Part shown: positions 36,953 to 45,031 of the stretch, piece by piece
Position numbering within the stretch: position 1 is the stretch's first letter
How the letters are laid out: every line of letters begins with the position of its first letter
Assembly: GCA_965207565.1 (NCBI GenBank)
Contig: CBDBMQ010000029.1
Span: 1 to 64,000, forward strand
Length of the DNA: 64,000 nt
Origin: Bin80 sp965207565
Lineage (GTDB): Bacteria > Bacteroidota > Rhodothermia > Rhodothermales > Bin80
Reading direction: 5' to 3'
Made by a program: the position numbers and the translations under genes
The notes under the pieces: model-generated
What the model was told of the DNA's origin: nothing
The model's input: only the letters and a program-made list of their open reading frames with translations
The model's database searches: none

Positions 36953-37333
36953 CTACTTGCGTGGTGCTTTCTTTTTCCCGGCGACGGTCTTCTTGCGTCC
37001 CTTGCGTGTCCTCGCATTCGTTTGCGTTCGCTGACCACGCACAGGTAAGCCACGCCGATGCCGTAAACCACGATAACAACCAATATCCATCAGCCGCTTC
37101 ACACTCATCTGGATCTCGGATCGAAGCTGTCCCTCAACGACATAATGATCTTCGATCAGGCGGCGGACTTTTTTGGTCTGTTCTTCTGTCCAGTTCTCTG
37201 GACGGGCATTGGGATCCAGCCCAACCCGTTCCAGAATTTCCTGTGCACGAGAGCGTCCTACGCCAAAAATGGACGAAAGTGCAATCTCACCGCGCTTATT
37301 CGGCGGCACATCAACTCCAGCTATTCGAGGCAT
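36953..37333 (-). CDS. rpsM: 30S ribosomal protein S13
   Basis: 126-residue head protein contacting the P-site tRNA and the 50S subunit. MPRIAGVDVPPNKRGEIAL, IFGVGRSRAQEIL and the tail GLRHRRGLPVRGQRTQTNART are typical. First of the S13-S11-S4-alpha-L17 group, six bases after rpmJ. Confidence 0.97.
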   Translation of the reverse strand: MPRIAGVDVPPNKRGEIALSSIFGVGRSRAQEILERVGLDPNARPENWTEEQTKKVRRLIEDHYVVEGQLRSEIQMSVKRLMDIGCYRGLRHRRGLPVRGQRTQTNARTRKGRKKTVAGKKKAPRK

Positions 37334-37339
37334 ATAATC

Positions 37340-37456
37340 CTATCCCTGCCGCTGCTTGTGCTTCGGGTTCTTTTTGTTAATGATATAAAGACGGCCCTTG
37401 CGTCTGACAACCTTGTCATCCGCGCTCCGCTTCTTGATACTCGCTCGTACTTTCAT
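37340..37456 (-). CDS. rpmJ: 50S ribosomal protein L36, cysteine-free form
   Basis: A 38-codon gene beginning MKVRASIKKRSADDK and ending NPKHKQRQG, which is L36. The Zn-binding C/C/C/H set of the standard protein is absent: no cysteine is present, so this is the zinc-independent (C-minus) type. Located between infA and rpsM where L36 belongs. Short enough to be missed by length filters. Confidence 0.95.
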   Translation of the reverse strand: MKVRASIKKRSADDKVVRRKGRLYIINKKNPKHKQRQG

Positions 37457-37527
37457 CTTTAGATGTATGCAAGTGGCTAATTTTCCAAGCAAAGTTCAGT
37501 GGTACGCACTACGAACCTTGCGGGTTC

Positions 37528-37746
37528 CTACTTGTAGCGATATACAATCCGGCCTTTCGAAAGGTCAAAAGGTGAAATTTCGACCTTCACCCGATCACCA
37601 GGAAGAATTTTGATGTGATACATTCGCATCTTCCCGGCAAGCAATCCAAGGATTAAGTGTCCATTTTCAAGACGTACCCTGAATTGCGCGTTCGGCAAGG
37701 CGTCGGTGACTTCGCCGTCAAGTTCAATTGGTTTCTGTTTAGCCAT
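37528..37746 (-). CDS. infA: Translation initiation factor IF-1
   Basis: 72-residue OB-fold protein that occupies the A site during initiation. MAKQKPIELDGEVTDALPNA, FRVRLENGHLILGLLAGKMR and DRVKVEISPFDLSKGRIVYR are family sequence. Its ATG is 8 bp inside the end of map, implying coupled translation. A 71-bp spacer precedes rpmJ. Confidence 0.97.
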   Translation of the reverse strand: MAKQKPIELDGEVTDALPNAQFRVRLENGHLILGLLAGKMRMYHIKILPGDRVKVEISPFDLSKGRIVYRYK

Positions 37747-38560
37747 ACGTTAATGTTTGTGTTCTCTCATAGGGAGCAGGAATAACCTCCTCAATATGTT
37801 CAAAAGTCGTAAGCACTTCCGGGGCATCCGCACAAATACGGATCATGTGCTCATAATGCGCCGAAGGGGTGCCATCGGCAGATCGGATCGTCCAGCCATC
37901 TGGATCTACAGTGATCTCAGACGTTCCAAGGTTTATCATTGGTTCTATACACAGCATCATCCCCGTTCTGAGACGACGCCCTTTACGTGGTCTGCCAAAA
38001 TTGGGGACCTGCGGAGACTCATGCAATTTGCTTCCAATCCCATGGCCAACCATCTCCCGCACCACCCCCAGACCCTGTGCCTGACAGTGACATTGAACTG
38101 TAAAGCCAATATCTCCAATCGTCGCATGGGGGGTCGCTGCTGCAATTCCCAACATTAGAGCCTCATGCGTTGCAGTGCAGAGCCGAGTTTTGTCTGGATC
38201 CAGATCTCCAACCCCAAACGTATACGCACTATCACCAAAATAGCCGTTCAGATGTACGCCGCAATCAATGGACACCAGATCTCCCTCACAGAGAATATAG
38301 CTGCCCGGAAATCCATGCACCACCACATCATTCACCGATATGCAGAGCGTGGAAGGGAACGGGGGAAGCGAACCCATACGATACCCCTTAAATGCAGGCT
38401 CCGCACCATGGCTTCGAATAAAATCTTCAGCAATCCGATCAAGTACCTGGGTTTCCTGCCCCGGAGATATATACCCGGCGACCTCCGCCAACGTTTGTGA
38501 GACCAAATTCGCACACTCGCGAAGCAGAGCAACTTCATGAGGGGTTTTCAGCATACTCAT
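37739..38560 (-). CDS. map: Methionine aminopeptidase type I
   Basis: Removes the N-terminal methionine from nascent proteins. 273 residues. Metal ligands are in SIDCGVHLNGYFGDSA (two Asp), MVGHGIGSKLHESPQV (His), CIEPMI (Glu) and the final HYEHMIRI-type Glu region. The N-terminal block is MLKTPHEVALLRECA. Follows secY directly, as in the spc operon of many Bacteroidota. Confidence 0.95.
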   Translation of the reverse strand: MSMLKTPHEVALLRECANLVSQTLAEVAGYISPGQETQVLDRIAEDFIRSHGAEPAFKGYRMGSLPPFPSTLCISVNDVVVHGFPGSYILCEGDLVSIDCGVHLNGYFGDSAYTFGVGDLDPDKTRLCTATHEALMLGIAAATPHATIGDIGFTVQCHCQAQGLGVVREMVGHGIGSKLHESPQVPNFGRPRKGRRLRTGMMLCIEPMINLGTSEITVDPDGWTIRSADGTPSAHYEHMIRICADAPEVLTTFEHIEEVIPAPYERTQTLTYG

Positions 38561-39881
38561 CTAGCGGGACCTCCCTCGAATACGACCGCTTTTCATAAAT
38601 CCATCATAGTGGCGCATCAAAAGATGGCTCTCCACCTGTTTTAACGTATCCAGCGTCACTCCAACCATAATGAGCAGGCTCGTCCCTCCAAAAAACTGAG
38701 CAAACTGCTGCGTCTCCGTCAAACCAAGCTGTACCGCAAATGCCGGGAGAATCGCTGCAAACCCGATAAACAGGGAGCCAGGAAGCGTGACACGCGTCAG
38801 GATTGTATCAATAAATTCACTGGTCTGCTTACCTGGCCGGATTCCAGGAATAAATCCTCCCTGACGTTTCATTGTATCGGCCATCTCCTTCGGATTGACC
38901 GCAATCGCAGTGTAGAAATAGGTGAAGAATACACATACGAAAAAGAAAATGATGGAATACCCCCAACTGGTGAAGTCCAGAAAGAGTGCCCCGAAACGTT
39001 GCATCAACTCGTTATTTGGTGCAAACTGTGCGATGGTGCCCGGCACGAACATGATAGACTGTGCAAAAATAATGGGCATCACACCCGCGGCATTGACCCG
39101 CACGGGTAAGTATTGGGTGCTCCCTCCATAGACCTTACGCCCAACGACACGTTTCGCATACTGCACTGGAATCCGCCGGGTGCCCTGCGTCATCAGAACC
39201 ACAAATGCGGTCACAACCACCAAGACACCTACTTCAAAAATGACAAGGAACCAATTCGCCGATTGACGCACTTCGTTGATGAATGCCTGAGGCAAAAATG
39301 CAATAATCCCAACCGTAATGATTAGTGAAATTCCGTTACCGATCCCGCTTTCGGTGATTCGCTCCCCAAGCCACATGACAAACATGGTACCCGCCGTCAA
39401 GATAATCACAGTTGACACCATGAAAAATTCCTGGGGGATCACGATTGCGGATGGAACCGTCCCCCACAGGAACAGGCTGTAACCGATTGACTGCAGTATT
39501 GTAATGCCTGCCGTACCATAACGCGTCAACTGCGTTATCTTTCGGCGCCCTTCCTCTCCTTCACGTTGAAGCTTCTGAAAATACGGCACTGCCGCCACCC
39601 AAAAGTTGGATAATGATGGAGGCCGTGATGTACGGCATAATCCCCAACGCGAATATGCCCGCTTGAAGGAAAGCGCCTCCCACAAAGAGATTGAAGAATC
39701 CAAAAAGATTGTTCGGATCTCCCTGCGCAAATGCGTCCGTGAGCGCTGCAGCATCAATACCGGCCAGAGTTACATATGCCCCAACCCGATAAATGATTAG
39801 AATCCCAAGGGTATAAATTATTCGCTTGCGCAACTCATCAATCTTCCAAATACTGCGTAAGCTATCGGCAAATCCTGCCAT
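38561..39881 (-). CDS. secY: Protein translocase subunit SecY (one-base frameshift as sequenced)
   Basis: Core channel of the Sec translocon, ten transmembrane helices. The start at 39881 reads MAGFADSLRSIWKIDELRKRI and runs through helix 2 (ITASIIIQLLG). There the sequence GCCGCC at 39591–39596 holds one C too many. Removing the C at 39595/39596 joins LLG to AAVPYFQKLQREGEEGRRK and gives a 439-residue protein ending MKSGRIRGRSR. As written, the reading frame stops about 106 codons in. SecY is essential, so an assembly or sequencing error is the likely cause. Between rplO and map. Confidence 0.92.
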
Positions 39882-39901
39882 TCAGAGTTCTCTCGACTGC
39901 G

Positions 39902-40373
39902 TTAGTTAGCTGACAGGTGCTGGATTGATCCACCTGCCGCCTGAATTTTTTCTTCTGCTGACTTGCTGAAAGCGTGAACCTCAATATTCAAGGCAACGGT
40001 CAGTTCACCACCTCCGAGGATCTTAATTCGATCATTCTTGCGGACTATGCCTGCTTCTACCAATGAATCTGGCGTAATCGGGGTGTCCGCGCTCAGCCTC
40101 CCGGTTTCAACCAGCGAGCCTAACTGGCCCAAGTTCAATACACTGTAGGATACCCGGTTCGGGTTTTTGAATCCAAACTTGGGAACTCGACGCTGAAGCG
40201 GCATTTGGCCGCCTTCAAACCAAGCTGGCATCCGGTGATTACCGGTGCGGCTTTTTTGTCCCTTGTTTCCTCGCGAAGAACTATGCCCTCCCTTACCGGA
40301 TCCGACGCCTCGGACCAAGCCGCTTATTACGCCTTGTCGAGCCCTTCGCGGGTTTTAACGTTCCTAGATTCAT
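39902..40373 (-). CDS. rplO: 50S ribosomal protein L15 (one-base frameshift as sequenced)
   Basis: The true start is ATG 40373: MNLGTLKPAKGSTRRNKRLG. The next codon is disrupted by an extra G at 40312/40313 (plus strand); without it the frame continues RGVGSGKGGHSSSRGNKGQ and on through L15 to a total of 156 residues. The part downstream also opens at a TTG (40318), but that would omit the conserved N-terminus. L15 organises 23S rRNA late in 50S assembly. Flanked by rpmD and secY. Confidence 0.93.
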
Positions 40374-40377
40374 GTGC

Positions 40378-40578
40378 TTATTCCATTTCCTGCTCTTGAA
40401 TAGCGATTTCTTCAACCTCGACGAGATGAGACACGCTGTCCACCATACCTCGAATAATCGGGGTATCACGATGCGTTACCGTATGATGCAAGCGACGCAA
40501 TCCTAAAGCTTCCATCGTCCGGCGCTGGCGCCCCGATGAACCGATCAAACTCCGTGACTGAGTGATTTTGAGTGACAT
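40378..40578 (-). CDS. rpmD: 50S ribosomal protein L30
   Basis: 66-residue large-subunit protein. MSLKITQSRSLIGSSGRQR, LGLRRLHHTVTHRDTP and IIRGMVDSVSHLVEVEE are typical. The ATG at 40578 is four bases after the rpsE stop. A short acidic/glutamine tail is the only difference from the usual 60-residue form. Confidence 0.95.
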   Translation of the reverse strand: MSLKITQSRSLIGSSGRQRRTMEALGLRRLHHTVTHRDTPIIRGMVDSVSHLVEVEEIAIQEQEME

Positions 40579-40582
40579 CATC

Positions 40583-41117
40583 TTATCCTTCAAACACACG
40601 GCGCAGAGGAATTCCCCGACGACGCGCTACTTCCAGAGGATGCTCCAAGCTCTTGAGTGCATTCATGGTCGCTGCAACTTGGTTATGCGGATTACTGGTA
40701 CCAAGCGACTTGGACAATACGTTGGTGATCCCCACACATTCGAGGACTGCACGGACTCCACCACCTGCGATCACGCCCGTCCCCGGGGATGCAGGTTTCA
40801 ACAACACACGCCCCGCATCTTTCTTGCCAATAACCTGGTGAGGAATCGTGCCTGCCTTGGTTACCGGAACGGAGATTAGGCGTTTTTTTTGCATCTTCCG
40901 TCCCCTTCTTGATTGCGTCCGCAACTTCATTTGCCTTACCAAGCCCCGTACCTACATGGCCCTGACCATCACCAACGACGACCACGGCATTAAATGAAAA
41001 ACGACGTCCACCCTTGACCACCTTGGCCACACGTTTCACCTTAACCAAGCGATCAATCCACTCCGTCTGGTCCGTGGATTCACTGCGGTTGCGCTGCTGA
41101 TTTTGCGTTCTTTGCAT
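40583..41117 (-). CDS. rpsE: 30S ribosomal protein S5 (one-base frameshift as sequenced)
   Basis: S5 is needed for decoding accuracy and helicase activity at the mRNA entry. The ATG at 41117 leads an Asn/Gln-rich N-terminus and the S5 domain with VVKGGRRFSFNAVVVVGD and GLGKANEVADAIKKGTEDAKK. At the eight-base T-run 40883–40890 (A-run in the mRNA) the frame is lost. Seven bases give KKRLISVPVTKAGTIPH and a 177-residue S5 ending RRRGIPLRRVFEG. Since S5 is essential, either the base count is wrong or slippage on the A-run corrects it. Confidence 0.92.
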
Positions 41118-41137
41118 TGCGTCCTATACTTTTCAAA

Positions 41138-41503
41138 TTAAAACTCTAATCCGCCCTTACGTGCACCTTCAGCCAACGAACGAACACGCCCATGATATCT
41201 GTAACCGTTCCGGTCAAACACGACTTTACGGATTCCGTGCTCCGCCGCGCGTGTAGCAAGTCGCTCCCCTACGACCGAGCCTGCATCTACTGGAGAGCCG
41301 GCCTCATGCCCCTGGTCAAGCGTGGATGCAGCAATGAGTGTCCGACATTTATCATCGTCAATCAATTGCGCATAGATATTACGATTGCTCCGAAACACGG
41401 TCAACCTGGGACGTTCTGCCGTTCCATGTATTTTGCGACGAATACTGCGCTTGGTACGGAATCTCCGTACTGCTTTAGCTGATTTGAACTTGCTGGTGGC
41501 CAT
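41138..41503 (-). CDS. rplR: 50S ribosomal protein L18
   Basis: 121-residue 5S rRNA-binding protein. From ATG 41503: MATSKFKSAKAVRRFRTKR, then RPRLTVFRSNRNIYAQLIDD and VVFDRNGYRYHGRVRSLAEGAR near the end. An upstream ATG at 41560 lies inside rplF and is not used. Between rplF and rpsE. Confidence 0.96.
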   Translation of the reverse strand: MATSKFKSAKAVRRFRTKRSIRRKIHGTAERPRLTVFRSNRNIYAQLIDDDKCRTLIAASTLDQGHEAGSPVDAGSVVGERLATRAAEHGIRKVVFDRNGYRYHGRVRSLAEGARKGGLEF

Positions 41504-41516
41504 ATCTACTGATCGA

Positions 41517-42074
41517 CTATTTGGAAGCTGTTTTTCCGGCTTTTCTTCGAACATACTCATTCACATAGCGGATCCCTTTACCCTTGTAGGGCTCCGGTGG
41601 CCGCAGGGAACGGATTTTGGCGGCAACCTGTCCAACTGCCTGCTTGTCAATCCCGGACACCATTACCTTGGGGTTTCGTCCACGTCCACCCCCTTCAGCG
41701 GTAATGTTCACCCCTTCAGGGGGTACAAAGTAAATGGGATGAGAGAACCCGACTGCCAATTCCAGTACTCCTTGCTTCACCTCCGCACGTGTTCCCACCC
41801 CAATGACCTCCAATTCCTTCTGAAATCCCTCCGTGACCCCCTGGACCATGTTCGAAAGGAGCGAACGATACAGGCCATGCATGGCGCGATGACGCTTCTG
41901 GTCCGTCGGTCGTTCAACCTTGAGCATGTTCGCGTCCTGCGATAAGGTCAACTCAGGTGAAACCTGAAGTTGCAACGTCCCCTTGGGGCCCGTCACCGTC
42001 ACCTCGTTCCCTTTGGAGATGTTGACTTGAACCCCCTCGCTGACTGCAATACTTTGTTTTCCAATCCTTGACAT
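41517..42074 (-). CDS. rplF: 50S ribosomal protein L6
   Basis: 185-residue protein near the factor-binding site. MSRIGKQSIAVSEGVQV, VTVTGPKGTL and the C-terminal RNA-binding segment PEPYKGKGIRYVNEYVRRKAGK are conserved. Start at 42074, just after the rpsH stop. Confidence 0.97.
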   Translation of the reverse strand: MSRIGKQSIAVSEGVQVNISKGNEVTVTGPKGTLQLQVSPELTLSQDANMLKVERPTDQKRHRAMHGLYRSLLSNMVQGVTEGFQKELEVIGVGTRAEVKQGVLELAVGFSHPIYFVPPEGVNITAEGGGRGRNPKVMVSGIDKQAVGQVAAKIRSLRPPEPYKGKGIRYVNEYVRRKAGKTASK

Positions 42075-42075
42075 C

Positions 42076-42477
42076 TTAAAACACGTGTGCGAGCACTTCA
42101 CCACCCACATGAATGCGCTCGGCTTCTTTATCGGTCATGACCCCCTGTGAAGTAGACAAGATGGCAACTCCAAGTCCATTCTCTACACGAGGCAACTTAT
42201 CTGCTTTTGCATACACTCTCAAACCCGGCTTGGATATCCGCTTCATTGATCGGATTGCACCATTCCCATGGCGGTCATACTTGAGAAAAATGCGCAAACG
42301 TCCCCGACCTTCGTCGTCAACGTTCAAAAATCGCACAATGTACCCTTTGTCTTTCAGGATCTGAGTGATCGCCCGCTTAATTCGGGATGCCGGAATGTCT
42401 GTGTACCTATGTCCCGCCATCTGCGCATTCCGCAGCCTGGCAAGGTAATCTCCAACCGGATCTGTAATAACCCCCAT
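42076..42477 (-). CDS. rpsH: 30S ribosomal protein S8
   Basis: 133-residue central-domain protein and, in E. coli, the repressor of the spc operon. MGVITDPVGDYLARLRNAQ at the start, VISKPGLRVYAKADKLP-like middle and GVAILSTSQGVMTDKEA near the end. ATG 42477, four bases after rpsN. Confidence 0.97.
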   Translation of the reverse strand: MGVITDPVGDYLARLRNAQMAGHRYTDIPASRIKRAITQILKDKGYIVRFLNVDDEGRGRLRIFLKYDRHGNGAIRSMKRISKPGLRVYAKADKLPRVENGLGVAILSTSQGVMTDKEAERIHVGGEVLAHVF

Positions 42478-42481
42478 TTGC

Positions 42482-42751
42482 TTACCAACTTGATTTACGA
42501 ATTCCCGGAATTTTCCCGGCCCGAGCCATGTCACGGAATGCAATTCTTGACAGACCATACACCCTAATATATCCGCGTGAGCGTCCCGTCAGTTGACACC
42601 GATTGCGCAACCTTGATGGACTTGCATCACGCGGAAGCATCTGCAGGCCTTCATAATCCCCTTTGGCTCGCAACTCTGCTCTGCGCTCGGCATATTGCGC
42701 AACCATCCGCTCGCGCTTTTTCTGTCGGGCTATAACACTCTTTTTTGCCAT
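42482..42751 (-). CDS. rpsN: 30S ribosomal protein S14 (zinc-free type)
   Basis: 89-residue S14. MAKKSVIARQKKRERMV, then RNRCQLTGRSRGYIRVYGLSR. Only one cysteine remains where the short zinc form has two CxxC pairs, so it is the longer, zinc-independent version. Between rplE and rpsH. Confidence 0.97.
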   Translation of the reverse strand: MAKKSVIARQKKRERMVAQYAERRAELRAKGDYEGLQMLPRDASPSRLRNRCQLTGRSRGYIRVYGLSRIAFRDMARAGKIPGIRKSSW

Positions 42752-42772
42752 GTATTCTGTTTTCTTTCGTTA

Positions 42773-43342
42773 TCAGGCAGCTGCGCTCTGTCGACGTACA
42801 AATGGCATCCCCAGCTCCTTGAGAAGTGCAAAAGCTTCTTCATCCGAGGATGCACTCGTTACAAACGTGAGTCCAAGACCCGATATGCGATCAATTTGAT
42901 CCACATTGATCTCGGGGAAAATAATTTGCTCCTTGATTCCCAAAGAATAATTTCCCCGACCATCGAAACTTCCATCAGGGACACCACGAAAATCTCGTAC
43001 CCGTGGCAAAGCCAGCGTGATCAGCCGATCCAGGAACTCCCACATACGATCCCCGCGAAGCGTGACACTGGCACCGATGGGCATCCCCTCACGGAGCTTA
43101 AAATTCGAAACACTCTTGCGTGCACGCCGCACAATCGGCTGCTGCCCAGTGATCCGCCGGAGCTCATCCACTGCACCATCCAAAAGCTTTGCATTCTGGG
43201 TAGCCTCACCGACACCTTTATTGACCGTGATCTTGACCAAGCGTGGAACCTGCATCCGGTTCCCGTAAGAGAACTGCTTGGTCAACTGCCCAATAATTTC
43301 TGATTTGTATTGCGTCTTCAAACGCGGTTCATACTGTGCCAT
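42773..43342 (-). CDS. rplE: 50S ribosomal protein L5
   Basis: 189-residue 5S rRNA-binding protein of the central protuberance. VPRLVKITVNKGVGEA, ITGQQPIVRRARKSVSNFKLREGMPIG-like block and FDGRGNYSLGIKEQIIFPEI are diagnostic. The C-terminus ends in a short RRQSAAA tail. Confidence 0.97.
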   Translation of the reverse strand: MAQYEPRLKTQYKSEIIGQLTKQFSYGNRMQVPRLVKITVNKGVGEATQNAKLLDGAVDELRRITGQQPIVRRARKSVSNFKLREGMPIGASVTLRGDRMWEFLDRLITLALPRVRDFRGVPDGSFDGRGNYSLGIKEQIIFPEINVDQIDRISGLGLTFVTSASSDEEAFALLKELGMPFVRRQSAAA

Positions 43343-43346
43343 AACC

Positions 43347-43727
43347 CTAATTCAACTCCTCTCCCGTTGATTTTGCATAACGGATCCATTCTCCCCGGCC
43401 CGTTTCCGGGTCTTCAATCCGTTTACGTCCGATTCGTGTTGACAGGCCATTGCTGTCCACGGGCTGTACATTGGAAATATGAATGGACATTTCACGCTGC
43501 ACGCGGCCGCCCTGTGGGTAGACCTGACTGGGACGGGTATGGCGGATCCGCAAATTGACCCCCTCCACAATCACACGCCCTTTGTCAGGAAAAACGCGAA
43601 GAACCTTCCCAACGTATCCCCGATCCCTGTCAGGACTTCCCTTAGAAGCCGTAATCGACTTTGTCAACATGACCATGTCTCCTTTTTTGACATGGGTTTT
43701 CTTTGTTTTTCGTCGTGATTGACCCAT
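43347..43727 (-). CDS. rplX: 50S ribosomal protein L24
   Basis: 126-residue assembly initiator protein. THVKKGDMVMLTKSITASKG is the KOW-motif start; RVIVEGVNLRIRHTRPSQ and SIHISNVQPVD follow. The C-terminal part extends about 20 residues beyond the E. coli form, as in other Bacteroidota. Confidence 0.96.
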   Translation of the reverse strand: MGQSRRKTKKTHVKKGDMVMLTKSITASKGSPDRDRGYVGKVLRVFPDKGRVIVEGVNLRIRHTRPSQVYPQGGRVQREMSIHISNVQPVDSNGLSTRIGRKRIEDPETGRGEWIRYAKSTGEELN

Positions 43728-43733
43728 AATTCT

Positions 43734-44102
43734 CTAAATCACCTCTGGCGCCAAGGAAACAATACGCATATACTGTTTCTCACGCAATTCCCGTGCCACC
43801 GGTCCAAAAATTCTAGTGCCTCTGGGTTCTCCCTGAGCGTTCAGCAGAACCGCTGCGTTTTCGTCAAATCGGATGTAGGACCCATCCGCACGACGCAATT
43901 CTTTACGCGTACGTACGACAACGGCTCTGGATACATCCCCTTTTTTGACATCTCCTCCAGGAATCGCAGATTTCACGGAGACCACAATACGATCTCCGAT
44001 CCGTGCATAACGCCGGCCGCTTCCTCCCAAAACACGGATACACAGCACTTCTTTTGCACCGCTATTATCCGCTACAGCTAATCTGGACTCTTGTTGTATC
44101 AT
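43734..44102 (-). CDS. rplN: 50S ribosomal protein L14
   Basis: 122-residue beta-barrel protein at the subunit interface. MIQQESRLAVADNSGAKE, VVVRTRKELRRADGSYI and GTRIFGPVARELRE are standard. Six bases before rplX. Confidence 0.97.
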   Translation of the reverse strand: MIQQESRLAVADNSGAKEVLCIRVLGGSGRRYARIGDRIVVSVKSAIPGGDVKKGDVSRAVVVRTRKELRRADGSYIRFDENAAVLLNAQGEPRGTRIFGPVARELREKQYMRIVSLAPEVI

Positions 44103-44111
44103 CGGATTGGC

Positions 44112-44375
44112 TTATTTCGCGCGCTCCACAATTTCCAACAGACGCCACCGCTTCTTCTTGCTCAGCGGTCTGACTTCGTTGATTCGCACCGTATCGCCCT
44201 CGCGGGCCTGTTCCTGCTCATCATGTGCGAACAGACGTCCGGTTTTCTTGATAAACTTGCCGTAAATCGGATGTCGGACCTGGCGCTGAATACCGACCAC
44301 AATCGTCTTGTTCATCTTGTCACTAAGAACAATCCCGGTACGCTCTTTACGGGAAGACCTTTTTACATCACTCAT
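44112..44375 (-). CDS. rpsQ: 30S ribosomal protein S17
   Basis: 87-residue OB-fold protein. RTGIVLSDKMNKTIVVGIQR, IYGKFIKKTGRLFAHDE and INEVRPLSKKKRWRLLEIVE match S17. Its ATG lies 8 bp inside the end of rpmC, so the genes are coupled. Confidence 0.97.
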   Translation of the reverse strand: MSDVKRSSRKERTGIVLSDKMNKTIVVGIQRQVRHPIYGKFIKKTGRLFAHDEQEQAREGDTVRINEVRPLSKKKRWRLLEIVERAK

Positions 44376-44577
44376 GTTTATCCTCGACAGCCTGCTCCTT
44401 GAGAATTGTTTTCAAACGTGCTAGAAAGTGACGCTTTTCTCTAAGCAGCATCGGGTTCTCCAATTGTGCAATGGCGTGTCTGAATTTTAATTCGGCCAAT
44501 TGCTCTTCTTCTTCACGAATCCGCTCCTGCACCTCCTGGATGCTGAGGGCTCGTACGTCTGTTGCTTTCATAATCAT
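44368..44577 (-). CDS. rpmC: 50S ribosomal protein L29
   Basis: 69-residue two-helix protein by the peptide exit. MKATDVRALSIQEVQERI and LKFRHAIAQLENPMLL are conserved. GGAG six bases ahead of the ATG at 44577 favours that codon over the ATG at 44571. It abuts the rplP stop codon. Confidence 0.95.
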   Translation of the reverse strand: MIMKATDVRALSIQEVQERIREEEEQLAELKFRHAIAQLENPMLLREKRHFLARLKTILKEQAVEDKHE

Positions 44578-45003
44578 CTAATTCTCCACATAGTCAGGCC
44601 GCACAACAAACTTGGTTTTGATTGGCAATTTTTGCTGAGCCAGCCGCATGGATTCCTTTGCAAGCTCAAGGGGGACCCCTCCACCAATCTCGAACAGGAT
44701 CCGTCCTGGATGAACAGGAGCCGCCCAATGATCAATGGCGCCTTTGCCTTTCCCCATCCGAACCTCTGCAGGCTTGCTGGTGATCGGCTTGTCGGGGAAA
44801 ACTCGGATATAGACCTTCCCAATGCGTTTCATTCGCCGGGTCATTGCAATCCTCGCAGCTTCAATCTGTCGACTGGATATCCGTCCTGGCTCAAGAGCTT
44901 TGATCGCAAAATCTCCAAAACTCACGCGTGCACCACGCGTTGCATTCCCTTTGATTCTGCCTTTTTGTTGCTTGCGGTACTTCGTCCGCTTTGGCATCAA
45001 CAT
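44578..45003 (-). CDS. rplP: 50S ribosomal protein L16
   Basis: 141-residue protein near the A site. MLMPKRTKYRKQQKGRIKG, FGDFAIKALEPGRISSRQIEAA-type block and RMGKGKGAIDHWAAPV are diagnostic. The start at 45003 reproduces the MLxPKRTK opening of the family. Confidence 0.97.
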   Translation of the reverse strand: MLMPKRTKYRKQQKGRIKGNATRGARVSFGDFAIKALEPGRISSRQIEAARIAMTRRMKRIGKVYIRVFPDKPITSKPAEVRMGKGKGAIDHWAAPVHPGRILFEIGGGVPLELAKESMRLAQQKLPIKTKFVVRPDYVEN

Positions 45004-45031
45004 GATTTGTGTCTCTCTTTACCTTGGATAA

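Noticed and set aside
40318..40320. TTG at 40318 as the start of rplO
   Set aside because: It would remove the conserved L15 N-terminus, which is present intact in the other frame up to the extra base.
41385..41945. 186-codon open frame on the plus strand
   Set aside because: Antisense across rplF and rplR, both certain genes.
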